Positions 35,047 through 43,804 of a stretch of 64,000 nt of DNA are shown piece by piece. The stretch's first letter is position 1, and every line of letters begins with the position of its first letter. The position numbers and the translations under genes were made by a program. The notes under the pieces are model-generated. The model searched no databases. It was not told the origin of the DNA and saw nothing but the letters and a program-made list of their open reading frames with translations. This DNA comes from Actinobacillus genomosp. 2 (GTDB lineage Bacteria; Pseudomonadota; Gammaproteobacteria; Enterobacterales; Pasteurellaceae): the NCBI RefSeq assembly GCF_029773605.1, contig NZ_CP103807.1, positions 1,488,001 to 1,552,000 of the forward strand. Direction: 5' to 3'.

Positions 35047-35072
35047 GTTATGAGATAAATAAGGAAAATAAA

Positions 35073-35678
35073 ATGCAAAACGAATTACAACAATGGATTT
35101 CAATCAGCGGAAGATTATTAGGCTCATTATTTTACTATGAACCGAGCGATGACAATGTACAGTCGGCTTTGCATTTTTTCCAACAAGAAAATTGGGCAAA
35201 TGAATGGGGAGAATTAGCCAATGAATCCCAAATTAAGCAGTTAATTGCCCAAGGTTTAACCCAAGATTTATCTGAACAATATCAACGTCTGTTTATTGGA
35301 CCGGAGCAACTTATTGCACCGCCGTGGAGTTCAGTCTATCTTGATCCTGAATCAGTTATTTTTGGTAATTCGTTATTGGATTTACGTAATTTTTTACGCA
35401 AGCACCAAATTGCGTTAACTCAGAACGAAACTGAGCCGGAAGATCATATTGGCTTAATGTTATTACTTGCCGCTTATCTTGCAGAAAGTAAACCTGCATT
35501 ATTACCGGAATATTTGAGTAAATATTTGTTGATTTGGGCGGAACATTATTTCGATTTAGTCGCTCAACAAACGGATTTTCCGTTCTATCAAGGTTTAGCG
35601 TTGCTGGCCCAACAAACCTTAAAAGATTGGCAACAACAGTTAGCAATTATTATTCCTCAAGTGTCTTTTTATCGTTAA
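35073..35678 (+). CDS. dmsD: Tat proofreading chaperone, DmsD/TorD family
   Basis: Redox-enzyme maturation protein (201 aa), all-helical. Family features are LFIGPEQLIAPPWSSVYLDPE (about 74-94) and the EPEDHIGLMLLLAAYL motif (about 121-136). It should bind the DmsA Tat signal and delay export until the cofactor is loaded. Ends 3 bp before the ferredoxin gene; order A-B-C-D-ferredoxin matches Haemophilus influenzae as I recall it. Confidence 0.88.
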   Translation: MQNELQQWISISGRLLGSLFYYEPSDDNVQSALHFFQQENWANEWGELANESQIKQLIAQGLTQDLSEQYQRLFIGPEQLIAPPWSSVYLDPESVIFGNSLLDLRNFLRKHQIALTQNETEPEDHIGLMLLLAAYLAESKPALLPEYLSKYLLIWAEHYFDLVAQQTDFPFYQGLALLAQQTLKDWQQQLAIIIPQVSFYR

Positions 35679-35681
35679 GCT

Positions 35682-36191
35682 ATGTTAGGCAAAAACAAAT
35701 TACCACCACTTGAAATCACACCGAGAGTTTTTTCTCGTCGGGAGTTATTTACCGGTTTTTTTCGCCAAACGAAAGCTCATCAAAACCCAATTCGAGCAGA
35801 AAACCGACCGCCTTTTGCCGCACCGGAACACTTATTCCAAGTTGCTTGTGACGGCTGCGGCAAATGTGTCACAGCTTGTCCAATGGGGGTTATTGATATT
35901 CGCCAACAACAAGCGGTATTAGATTTAACTTTCTCCGCTTGTACACTTTGTGGCAAATGTGCCGAAAGCTGCCCGACTCAAGCCCTACATCTCTCTTTTA
36001 AAAAAGATACAGAACTCCGCCCTCAATTCTCAAATGATTGCTTACAAACAAAAGGGCAACCTTGTGATAACTGTATCCAAAGTTGCCCTCAACAAGCGAT
36101 TTCATCTGAACTTACCATTAATAATGATCTCTGCAACGGCTGCGGAGAATGTAAACAAGCCTGTTTTATGGCGGCTGTGAGTTTGAAGTAA
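35682..36191 (+). CDS. napF: NapF-like ferredoxin-type protein
   Basis: Cytoplasmic iron-sulfur protein (169 aa) with four cysteine clusters: CDGCGKCVTACPMGV, CTLCGKCAESCPTQA, CDNCIQSCPQQA and CNGCGECKQACFMAA. This is the NapF pattern. In E. coli NapF helps maturation of the periplasmic nitrate reductase NapA; here it is the last gene of the dms operon, so it may serve DmsA maturation instead (inference). Confidence 0.85.
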   Translation: MLGKNKLPPLEITPRVFSRRELFTGFFRQTKAHQNPIRAENRPPFAAPEHLFQVACDGCGKCVTACPMGVIDIRQQQAVLDLTFSACTLCGKCAESCPTQALHLSFKKDTELRPQFSNDCLQTKGQPCDNCIQSCPQQAISSELTINNDLCNGCGECKQACFMAAVSLK

Positions 36192-36275
36192 TAATATAAG
36201 TACTACAAGAAATGCTTTTATTCTCCTAGGGAGATAAGCCGAGCTAGATTAAGTATATTAGTTCCGAGGGGGGAT

Positions 36276-36316
36276 TATAAAAATACCGGTAAGAGTTAAA
36301 TTACCGGTATTTTTCA
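36276..36316. terminator. Bidirectional terminator between the dms operon and ulaD
   Basis: AAAAATACCGGTAA and TTACCGGTATTTTT, 14-bp stems with A- and T-runs, usable from both sides. The 80 bp before it (from 36192) show nothing I can name. Confidence 0.9.
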
Positions 36317-36367
36317 TCTATATGAATCGAAGATTATCTAATTAAAACGAGTTTAATTAAGTTGAAC

Positions 36368-37048
36368 TTAAGCCCAATACTTATCAATTTCGGCACGAAT
36401 CGCTTCCGCAGTTTGTTTACCTTTTTCACCAACTAAAGCTCGACCAGCAATAAAGGCTTTCGCATTTTTAATTTCTTTAAATAAATGAATATCTTCCGGT
36501 ACAATACCGCCGGTAATTGATAATTCTAAACCTAATGCAGAGAGTTGTTTCATAAGTTCCACATCTTCCGCAGTCCAGCCTTTGCCGGCTAATTCAGCGT
36601 CTCTAGAACGATGGTAGATTGCTTGTGTAACCCCTAAGTCAACCCATTCTTTCGCATCTTTTTCTACTGTCCAGTTACCGTAAATTTCGATTTGGATTTC
36701 TTTCTTCACTTTTAATTCAGGATGTGCCGCATTAAAATCATCCGCCACTTTCTTACATGCAGCTTTGGTTGCCGGATGTGCTGCTGCTGAAACTGTTAAC
36801 CAGTCTGCACCTGCCTCGAAAGCCATTTTTGCTAAAATAGCACCGCCGTCCGTGGTTTTTAAATCGCATACGATAATATGATTTGGGTGTAATGCTCGTA
36901 AAGTTGAAACTGCTTTCATTCCTTCCGCACAGGCAAGAATCGTACCGCATTCAATAATTTCTACTACACTTTCTGCTTGTTTTGCATCTGCAACCGCTTT
37001 TTCTAGACTTAATGAATCTAATGCAATTTGAAGTAATGGTTTTGACAT
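36368..37048 (-). CDS. ulaD: 3-keto-L-gulonate-6-phosphate decarboxylase
   Basis: Orotidine-decarboxylase-suprafamily TIM barrel (226 aa) converting 3-keto-L-gulonate 6-phosphate to L-xylulose 5-phosphate and CO2 in ascorbate use. Signatures: LQIALDSLSLEKA near the start, CDLKTTDGGAILAKMAFEAGADWLTVSAAAHP (the catalytic DxKTxD motif), and ITGGIVPEDI. Last gene of the minus-strand ula unit, 111 bp after ulaC. Confidence 0.95.
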   Translation of the reverse strand: MSKPLLQIALDSLSLEKAVADAKQAESVVEIIECGTILACAEGMKAVSTLRALHPNHIIVCDLKTTDGGAILAKMAFEAGADWLTVSAAAHPATKAACKKVADDFNAAHPELKVKKEIQIEIYGNWTVEKDAKEWVDLGVTQAIYHRSRDAELAGKGWTAEDVELMKQLSALGLELSITGGIVPEDIHLFKEIKNAKAFIAGRALVGEKGKQTAEAIRAEIDKYWA

Positions 37049-37086
37049 ATTTTGTTCCTTTTATGAATTTTTAAATTGTACTTTAT

Positions 37087-37154
37087 TCCTCTCTCTCGTT
37101 ATCGGTAGAGAGATTGCTTGTTGAAGAGTTTAGCGAAACAAGCAGAGAGAGGGA
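37087..37154 (-). other. Competing hairpins between ulaC and ulaD
   Basis: CCTCTCTCT (from 37088) can pair with AGAGAGAGG (to 37153), enclosing a GCTTGTT/AACAAGC stem, or locally with GAGAGA near 37108-37113. The two folds exclude each other. No T-run follows. Confidence 0.5.
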
Positions 37155-37159
37155 ATATC

Positions 37160-37627
37160 TTAACCAGCTAACGCCTGATCAATCACCGCATAAATATCTT
37201 CTTTAGTCTGACAACGTAAGATTTTATCTAAATCTACCCCAGTATCGCTATCCGGATTGTCCAATACTTGAGTAATTTCCATTAAACCTTCCATATGTTT
37301 ATCGGAATCACTACCGGCTAATGTAACAAATACCGAAACAGGCTCATCTTCTCCATCAAAATAAATAGGCTCTTTTAAGGTTACTAAGGCGAACGAGGTT
37401 TTAATAACACCTTCTTCCGGACGAGAATGTGGCATAGCAAGACCCGGTGCAAGAATGATATATGGCCCCATTTTTTCAATATTTTCAATAATACTGGTGT
37501 AATAACGAGCTTCAATCGCACCTGATTTTTCTAAAACATCCGTACCTAATTTGATTGCTGCTTTCCAATCTGCCGCACTTTGATTTAAAAGAATTGAATT
37601 ATTTTCGATAAGTGATTCTTTTAACAT
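37160..37627 (-). CDS. ulaC: Ascorbate PTS IIA component
   Basis: IIA protein of the mannitol/fructose fold (155 aa), phosphorylated by HPr on His67 in PGLAMPHSRPEEGV. It donates phosphate to the IIB domain of the neighbouring UlaAB fusion. Encoded 66 bp after that gene on the same strand. Length equals E. coli UlaC. Confidence 0.94.
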   Translation of the reverse strand: MLKESLIENNSILLNQSAADWKAAIKLGTDVLEKSGAIEARYYTSIIENIEKMGPYIILAPGLAMPHSRPEEGVIKTSFALVTLKEPIYFDGEDEPVSVFVTLAGSDSDKHMEGLMEITQVLDNPDSDTGVDLDKILRCQTKEDIYAVIDQALAG

Positions 37628-37693
37628 AGTTTTACTTCCTTTATGTGAGAAAATTTATTTGAATAATCCGCCCCAGTTCAGAGGCGGACGGTG

Positions 37694-39505
37694 TTATTGA
37701 TATTTTTTAATAAGAGCTAACAATTCATCACCAAAAGTATTCGGATTTAACATATTTTGTACGCCTAATACCGAGATATGCTCATTTGCTACAATCTCAT
37801 TTTGTAAGTGTTTAGAACACACAATGATATCTACCGAACCGACCTTACCTTTATGATCAGTGACCGCACAGGAATCCATCACATTTGGAATACCACGTTT
37901 ATCAAGGTATTGTTTAATTTTCATTTTCATCATCATAGATGAACCTTGACCAGAGCCACATACCGCTAAGATACGCACCGCTTTTGTATCATTTTCCACA
38001 TTGCTTTCTGTTGTTTGAGTAGGTTCAGCTTCTTGTTCTACCGGTTCACCGAAACCGTATAATTGGTCTACGGTTTTGCCTTCTGCTTTCGCTCTTGCTT
38101 CGTCGGTACGTAATTGTTTACCTGCAAATGCCATATATACAAGTGCTAACACAATACATACGAAAGTTGCACCAGTCGGGCTAAAGAACATACCTTGGAT
38201 AATTGGTGGGAATAATAACGCCCAATCTGCCATACCCATCCAGCCGTTAAAGCCTACACCGCCTTCTGTACTGGTAATTAAGCTTACTACCCATGCAGAA
38301 CCGAGTACTTCAATAATCCCCATCACGAAACAGATTTTCATCACCGCTTTCCAACCACCGAAATGGTTTGCGAATACACCGATTGTTGCGTTAGAGAAGA
38401 ACATCGGGATAAAGCCCGGAATAATTAATACCGCAGCTGAAGCGTCACCGCCACCGAATTGTTGATAAGCGATTAATCCACCTACCGCAACAAACTGACC
38501 TATAGCACCCCACATAAAACCGAATACCACCGCATTTGGTGAGAATGCATAAGTTGCCGCACAGTCAATAGCTAATACTGCATTTGGAATTAAACGTTCA
38601 GAAATCCCTTTGAATGATTCAGATAATTCTGCTACGAACATACGCACACCAAGCACGATAACTTGGATTGCCACCGCAAATTTTAAGCCGGTTTCAAAGA
38701 TGTAAATTGTCCAGTGTGTTTTACCTGCCATTTGTTGTAGGTTATCTAAACCGAATGACATTAGGATAATACCGAAGAACACCGTCATTACGATCGCGGT
38801 TGCCGAAATACTGTCGTGGAAAATATGTAACCATTTAGGTAAGTTGAGTTTATCAACCGTTTCTTCTTTTTTACCTAATTTCGGTGCAACTTTTGCCGCT
38901 AACCAAGACGCAAATTGTTGTTGGTGACCGATAGAGAAACCCGCACCGCCGGTAATTTGTTGGGTTGCTTGGTACATCATATTAGAGAAGATACCCCAAT
39001 AAAGTGCCATAATGATTGCAGTATATACAACCACTTCCCATGGTTTTGAACCAAGTACCCAGAATACTACAGCAACCAAGCCAGCTTGTTGGAACATAAT
39101 ATGACCGGTAAGCATAATAGTACGAATACCGGTAAAGTGTCTGAATAATACAAGTAGGATATTAAGGAATAAGGCTAAAATTACCGCATAGCCCACATAT
39201 GCATAAGCATCCCCCATAGTACTCATTGTAGCTTGCCAACTTGTATATGGGTCAATCACCGCACCTTTTAGGTTGTGATATTTAGATAAGCCTTCAATAA
39301 CTGGTTTAAAGTTTTGTACAAGTGTACCTGAACCGACTTGTACCAACATAAAACCTACAATCGTTTTGATTGTACCTTTTAAAATAGTTGTTAAATCTTT
39401 TTTTAGGAATATATAACCGATACAAGCAACAAGCCCCAGTAATAATGGTGCTTTAGACAAGACTTGGTCATTAATTGCCATAAAGATACTCATTAATGTA
39501 TCCAT
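37694..39505 (-). CDS. ulaA: Ascorbate PTS IIC-IIB fusion
   Basis: 603-aa protein joining the ascorbate permease UlaA (residues about 1-465, ten or more hydrophobic helices, [48 protein letters not shown] core) through a Glu/Thr-rich linker (about 483-508) to the IIB protein UlaB (510-603). The phospho-cysteine is Cys516 in [10 protein letters not shown]. In E. coli these are two genes. It imports and phosphorylates L-ascorbate. It is divergent from ulaG over a 470-bp control region. Confidence 0.94.
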   Translation of the reverse strand: MDTLMSIFMAINDQVLSKAPLLLGLVACIGYIFLKKDLTTILKGTIKTIVGFMLVQVGSGTLVQNFKPVIEGLSKYHNLKGAVIDPYTSWQATMSTMGDAYAYVGYAVILALFLNILLVLFRHFTGIRTIMLTGHIMFQQAGLVAVVFWVLGSKPWEVVVYTAIIMALYWGIFSNMMYQATQQITGGAGFSIGHQQQFASWLAAKVAPKLGKKEETVDKLNLPKWLHIFHDSISATAIVMTVFFGIILMSFGLDNLQQMAGKTHWTIYIFETGLKFAVAIQVIVLGVRMFVAELSESFKGISERLIPNAVLAIDCAATYAFSPNAVVFGFMWGAIGQFVAVGGLIAYQQFGGGDASAAVLIIPGFIPMFFSNATIGVFANHFGGWKAVMKICFVMGIIEVLGSAWVVSLITSTEGGVGFNGWMGMADWALLFPPIIQGMFFSPTGATFVCIVLALVYMAFAGKQLRTDEARAKAEGKTVDQLYGFGEPVEQEAEPTQTTESNVENDTKAVRILAVCGSGQGSSMMMKMKIKQYLDKRGIPNVMDSCAVTDHKGKVGSVDIIVCSKHLQNEIVANEHISVLGVQNMLNPNTFGDELLALIKKYQ

Positions 39506-39661
39506 AGCGAGCCTCTCTGTTTTAATGTTGAGTAGTAATGATGAGATTTAGAAAATCTCATAGTTTTATTGGTTAAGCTAAATATAAAACGTAGTATATT
39601 TTTACTACGGTGCAAATGATAAACAGTAACATCTTCTTGAAAAAGATTAATTTTGATTATT

Positions 39662-39677
39662 TGTGAACAAGATCACA
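39662..39677. promoter_or_regulatory. CRP site, ula region
   Basis: TGTGAACAAGATCACA, both half-sites perfect, 157 bp before the ulaA start. Confidence 0.8.
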
Positions 39678-39863
39678 ATTTATTTTTCATTCCTATGATT
39701 TTTCTGCTCATTTGTTAAATAAATGTATGCAATGTTAGGAGGCAATAACTATGATATTTTATTAAGTTATTGATATATAAGTAAAATTGTGAGGTATTCG
39801 TAATTGGGGTACGTTTAAGAAAAATATCAGTGATTCTGCAATTTAATGAGATTAAATAAAAAG

Positions 39864-39879
39864 TTAGAGGTAGATCACA
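39864..39879. promoter_or_regulatory. CRP-like site upstream of ulaG
   Basis: TTAGAGGTAGATCACA: perfect right half, 3/5 left half, about 97 bp before ulaG. Confidence 0.45.
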
Positions 39880-39975
39880 TTTTTCAAAAAAATCATTTTA
39901 CAAAAAATGATGATTATTTATGATTGTAAGTGATTAAAACTTAATATCTTCCTTCAAAAACATTAGGAGTTTACT

Positions 39976-41067
39976 ATGGCAAAAGTTAATGAAATCACAC
40001 GAGAAAGCTGGATCCTTTCTACCTTTCCAGAATGGGGTACTTGGTTAAATGAAGAAATTGAGGAAGAAGTGGTGCCGGAAGGTAACTTCGCAATGTGGTG
40101 GTTAGGTTGTGTAGGCGTGTGGATTAAAACACCTGCAGGTGCAAACATTTGTATGGACTTATGGTGTAGTCGTGGTAAGTCTACTAAGAAAGTAAAAGAT
40201 ATGGTGCGTGGCCATCAAATGGCGAATATGGCTGGGGTGCGTAAATTACAACCGAATCTACGTGCACAACCGATGGTATTGGACCCATTTGCAATTAACG
40301 AAGTAGACTTCATTCTTGCATCTCACTATCACAGCGATCATATTGATGTAAATGTTGCTGCTGCTATCGTAAACAATCCTAAGTTAAATCATGTGAAATT
40401 TGTTGGTCCATGGCACTGTGGTGAATTATGGAAAAAATGGGGCGTACCAGAAGATCGTATCATTGTTGTAAAACCGGGTGATGTTGTAAAAATTAAAGAT
40501 GTAGAAATTCACGCATTAGATTCCTTTGACCGTACCTGTTTAGTGACCTTACCGGTTGAAGGTGCTGAAGAGCAAGGCGGTGAGTTAAAAGGTTTATGTC
40601 CATCTGATGAAGAAATGGGACGTAAGGCTGTAAACTATGTCTTCAAAACACCGGGCGGTAATATTTATCACGGTGCAGACTCGCACTACTCAATCCAATT
40701 TGCGAAACACGGTAAAGAATTCGATATTGACGTAGCGTTAAATAACTATGGTGAAAACCCAGTGGGTATCGCAGATAAAATGACTTCTATCGACTTACTC
40801 CGTATGGCAGAATGTTTACGTACAAAAGTGATTATCCCAGTTCATCACGATATTTGGACAAACTTTATGGCAAGCACGCAAGAAATCATTGATTTATGGC
40901 GTATGCGTAAAGACCGATTACAATACAAATTCCATCCGTTTATTTGGGAAGTAGGTGGTAAATATGTTTATCCTCGTGATAAAGACCTAATTGAGTACCA
41001 CCATCCACGTGGCTTTGACGATTGTTTCGAGCAGGAACCAAATATTCAATTTAAATCAATGCTTTAA
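39976..41067 (+). CDS. ulaG: L-ascorbate-6-phosphate lactonase
   Basis: Metallo-beta-lactamase-fold hydrolase (363 aa) opening L-ascorbate 6-phosphate to 3-keto-L-gulonate 6-phosphate. The metal motif is SHYHSDHID, with His117, His119, Asp121 and His122; additional ligands include HGADSHYS and VHHD. TAGGAG precedes ATG 39976. First gene of the plus-strand ula unit; a terminator follows before ulaR. Confidence 0.96.
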   Translation: MAKVNEITRESWILSTFPEWGTWLNEEIEEEVVPEGNFAMWWLGCVGVWIKTPAGANICMDLWCSRGKSTKKVKDMVRGHQMANMAGVRKLQPNLRAQPMVLDPFAINEVDFILASHYHSDHIDVNVAAAIVNNPKLNHVKFVGPWHCGELWKKWGVPEDRIIVVKPGDVVKIKDVEIHALDSFDRTCLVTLPVEGAEEQGGELKGLCPSDEEMGRKAVNYVFKTPGGNIYHGADSHYSIQFAKHGKEFDIDVALNNYGENPVGIADKMTSIDLLRMAECLRTKVIIPVHHDIWTNFMASTQEIIDLWRMRKDRLQYKFHPFIWEVGGKYVYPRDKDLIEYHHPRGFDDCFEQEPNIQFKSML

Positions 41068-41075
41068 TTGAAACC

Positions 41076-41112
41076 AAGCCACTCTTAAAAGATATAAGAG
41101 TGGCTTATTTTT
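41076..41112 (+). terminator. Terminator after ulaG
   Basis: AAGCCACTCTTA (41076-41087) and TAAGAGTGGCTT (41095-41106), a perfect 12-bp stem followed by ATTTTT. Confidence 0.9.
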
Positions 41113-41160
41113 CGGTTCATTGTGCATGATTTAAAATGAGATATTGCAAAAAGGAACATG

Positions 41161-41910
41161 GTAATGAACGAAAATTTTAGACATAAAAAATTATTGTCCT
41201 TACTGGAAGCAAAGCAAATGCTTTCAACCTTGGAAATTATGAATCTTTTAAATATCTCGCCGGCAACTGCTAGACGAGATATTAATAAACTGAGCGAACA
41301 GAAAAAATTACGTAAAGTGCGTAACGGTGCAGAAGCAATTAACAAACATACGTCATTAACACAAGAAAAAACCATTAATAATTTGGAAGAAAAACGCCGT
41401 ATCGCCGAAGCAGCAAGTAAATTATGCAAAGAGGGAGACAGCGTGATTTTAACCTGTGGCTCCACGATGCAATTATTAGGGCAGGTACTATGCGGTCAAA
41501 AATTGCAAATTATTACTAATTTTCTACCGCTTGCCAATGAGTTAATTGAGCAACAACACGATGATGTAGTGATTATGGGCGGACAATATAATAAAAATAA
41601 GCAAGTCACGCTTTCACTTAATCAACAGAACGAATTTATGTATGCGGCAAATATTATGTTTACCAGCGGTAAGGGGTTTACGCAAGAAGGTTTATTTAAA
41701 ACCGATATGATTATTGCCAATTCAGAAGCACAAATGTCATCAAAAGCCAGTAAATATGTCGTGTTATTGGACAGCACTAAACTGGGTAAAGAAATCGGTA
41801 TGTTATTTAGAGAGATTGATGATGTGGATATACTTATTACCGGCAAAGAAGCTGACCCTAAAATGCTTAAACTTATTCGGGATAAAGGGGTGGAAATCAT
41901 TCTTGCTTAA
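41161..41910 (+). CDS. ulaR: DeoR-family regulator, probably UlaR
   Basis: DeoR-family repressor (249-250 aa). HTH STLEIMNLLNISPATARRDINKLSEQKKLRKVRNGA (about 22-58); sugar-phosphate-sensing domain 75-250. Its place between ulaG and ulaE strongly suggests it is the ascorbate regulator, whose effector in E. coli is ascorbate 6-phosphate. An ATG at 41164 follows AAGGAACATGGTA; the in-frame GTA/ATG context leaves the exact start uncertain by one or two codons. Confidence 0.85.
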   Translation, partial: VMNENFRHKKLLSLLEAKQMLSTLEIMNLLNISPATARRDINKLSEQKKLRKVRNGAEAINKHTSLTQEKTINNLEEKRRIAEAASKLCKEGDSVILTCGSTMQLLGQVLCGQKLQIITNFLPLANELIEQQHDDVVIMGGQYNKNKQVTLSLNQQNEFMYAANIMFTSGKGFTQEGLFKTDMIIANSEAQMSSKASKYVVLLDSTKLGKEIGMLFREIDDVDILITGKEADPKMLKLIRDKGVEIILA

Positions 41911-41933
41911 AACAATAAGATATACGAATATAT

Positions 41934-41942
41934 ACAAGCGGT
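41934..41942 (+). repeat. DNA uptake signal between ulaR and ulaE
   Basis: Exact ACAAGCGGT followed by an A/T-rich stretch, in the 83-bp gap. Confidence 0.75.
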
Positions 41943-41993
41943 TAAAAAAACGTTATTTTTTACTAAAACCATTATTTGAACTAGGGGATGAAT

Positions 41994-42854
41994 ATGAGAA
42001 AACATAAGTTAGGAATTTACGAAAAAGCATTACCTAAAAATATTTCTTGGCAAGATAGACTCTCTATTGCCAAAGCATGCAGTTTTGATTTTGTCGAAAT
42101 GTCTGTGGATGAAACAGACGAACGTTTAGCTCGTTTAGATTGGACAAAGGAACAGAGAATAGAATTAGTTAAAGCAATTATTAATACTGGAGTAACGATT
42201 CCATCTATGTGTTTATCTGGTCATCGTCGTTTCCCATTCGGTTCTCATGATGAAGCTACTCGTCAAAAAGCCTATGAAATTATGGAAAAAGCGATCCAAC
42301 TTGCAGTAGATTTAGGTATTCGTACCATTCAATTAGCCGGCTACGATGTGTATTATGAAGAACAAGATGAAGGTACAATTCAACGCTTCCAACAAGGTTT
42401 AGAATGGGCAACCGAACTGGCGGCAAGTAATCAAGTAACTCTTGCTGTAGAGATTATGGATACCAAGTTTATGAGTTCGATTAAACGTTGGAAAAAATGG
42501 GACGAAATGATCAAATCACCATGGTTTACCGTCTATCCGGATATCGGCAACGTTTCGGCTTGGAATGATGATATTGAAGCCGAATTTGCCCTAGGTATTG
42601 ATAAAATTTCAGCAATTCATTTAAAAGATACTTATAAGGTCACTGAAACTTGCAAAGGACAATTCCGAGATGTACCGTTTGGTAACGGTTGTGTGGACTT
42701 CAAAGGTTTCTTCGAGATCTTGGCAAAATTAAATTATCGTGGTGCATTCTTAATTGAAATGTGGACGGAAAAAGCGGAAGAACCAATCGCGGAAATTATT
42801 AATGCTCGCCGTTGGATTGAACAAAAAATGAAAGAAGGTGGTTTCCAATGTTAA
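41994..42854 (+). CDS. ulaE: L-ribulose/L-xylulose-5-phosphate 3-epimerase
   Basis: TIM-barrel epimerase (286 aa) converting L-xylulose 5-phosphate to L-ribulose 5-phosphate. Motifs: [32 protein letters not shown] with metal-binding Glu, [10 protein letters not shown] and HLKDTY, followed by the metal ligand EMW. ATG 41994 is chosen because AGGGG (41983-41987) is 6 bp upstream; an ATG at 41988 abuts that site. It overlaps ulaF by 7 bp. Confidence 0.95.
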   Translation: MRKHKLGIYEKALPKNISWQDRLSIAKACSFDFVEMSVDETDERLARLDWTKEQRIELVKAIINTGVTIPSMCLSGHRRFPFGSHDEATRQKAYEIMEKAIQLAVDLGIRTIQLAGYDVYYEEQDEGTIQRFQQGLEWATELAASNQVTLAVEIMDTKFMSSIKRWKKWDEMIKSPWFTVYPDIGNVSAWNDDIEAEFALGIDKISAIHLKDTYKVTETCKGQFRDVPFGNGCVDFKGFFEILAKLNYRGAFLIEMWTEKAEEPIAEIINARRWIEQKMKEGGFQC

Positions 42855-43561
42855 CAGAATTATCTCCAAAATTACTTGCGATGCGAGATCGCGTATTTAA
42901 AGCAAATCTTGAATTACCAAAATATAAATTAGTCACGTTTACTTGGGGTAACGTGAGTGAAATCGACCGTGAAACCGGTTATGTTGCGATTAAACCTTCC
43001 GGTGTAGAATATGAAACAATGAAACCGGAAGATATCGTATTTGTTGATTTACAAGGCAACCGAGTATTTGGCGATAAAAAACCATCGTCCGATACCGCAA
43101 CTCACTTAGAATTTTACCGTCAATTCCCGAATATCGGTGGCGTAGTGCATACCCATTCACGTCATGCAACCGCATGGGCACAAGCCGGTGAAGATATTCT
43201 TGCTTTAGGTACAACACAAGGTGACTATTTCTATGGATCTGTACCTTGTACACGCCGTATGACCCCAGAAGAAATTGCTGGTGAATATGAATTAGAAACC
43301 GGTAAGGTAGTAGTAGAAACATTCCGTAAACGCGGTATTAATCCGGACATGGTTCCGGGCGTATTAGTCCATTCGCACGGGCCTTTCACTTGGGGTAAAG
43401 ATGCACATGAAGCAGTCCACAATTCAGTGGTATTAGAAGAAGTGGCATATATGAATTTTGTTAGCCATCAAATCCGCCCAAATATCGGTTCAATGCAACA
43501 AGAATTACTTGATAAGCATTACCTACGCAAACACGGTGCGAATGCGTATTACGGTCAATAA
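42848..43561 (+). CDS. ulaF: L-ribulose-5-phosphate 4-epimerase
   Basis: Class II aldolase-fold epimerase (237 aa) making D-xylulose 5-phosphate, which enters the pentose phosphate pathway. Zinc ligands lie in [18 protein letters not shown] and [35 protein letters not shown] is the phosphate-binding start. Overlap with ulaE shows translational coupling. AraD and SgbE are close paralogues, but the ula context decides the name. Confidence 0.94.
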   Translation: MLTELSPKLLAMRDRVFKANLELPKYKLVTFTWGNVSEIDRETGYVAIKPSGVEYETMKPEDIVFVDLQGNRVFGDKKPSSDTATHLEFYRQFPNIGGVVHTHSRHATAWAQAGEDILALGTTQGDYFYGSVPCTRRMTPEEIAGEYELETGKVVVETFRKRGINPDMVPGVLVHSHGPFTWGKDAHEAVHNSVVLEEVAYMNFVSHQIRPNIGSMQQELLDKHYLRKHGANAYYGQ

Positions 43562-43587
43562 TTATTCATAATATCTTTTATATATTT

Positions 43588-43646
43588 AGCGGTTAATTTT
43601 TCCTTAGATGTTGTAAATGTTTAAGGATATTTAACCGCTTTTTTTA
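43588..43646 (+). terminator. Terminator of the ulaG-ulaF unit
   Basis: AGCGGTTAA and TTAACCGCT plus inner TCCTTA/TAAGGA pairs form a long stem ending in a T-run, using partial uptake-signal cores. Between here and 43750 I see no further feature. Confidence 0.75.
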
Positions 43647-43752
43647 ACATTACAACGCAATACTACCCATCATCTAGACGAGTTGATAATTGATTAGGAT
43701 AGAAAAGAACTCATCGGGAGATAGTACTATTAGGATAATAATAAAGCTAATA

Positions 43753-43792
43753 AAAAAGACAACCACCTTTCAGTAGTTGCCTTTTCTCATCA
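43753..43792 (-). terminator. Terminator of purL
   Basis: Minus-strand stem GGCAACTAC / GTGGTTGTC followed by a T-run, about 14 bp after the purL stop. Confidence 0.7.
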
Positions 43793-43804
43793 ATTTACAC
43801 TTAA

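Larger units (their letters stand above)
39506..39975. promoter_or_regulatory. Divergent control region of the ula regulon
   Basis: 470 bp with no gene. It contains a perfect CRP site at 39662-39677, a weaker CRP-like site at 39864-39879, and two dyads near the ulaA start: TGAGATTT-AGA-AAATCTCA (39542-39560) and GTAGTA-N6-TACTAC (39591-39608). UlaR presumably binds here, but I cannot tell which dyad it uses. Confidence 0.7.

Noticed and set aside
36210-36275. Possible small RNA or riboswitch between the dms operon and ulaD
   Set aside because: Only a 5-bp TCTCC/GGAGA dyad and no conserved aptamer pattern were seen before the clear terminator at 36276.
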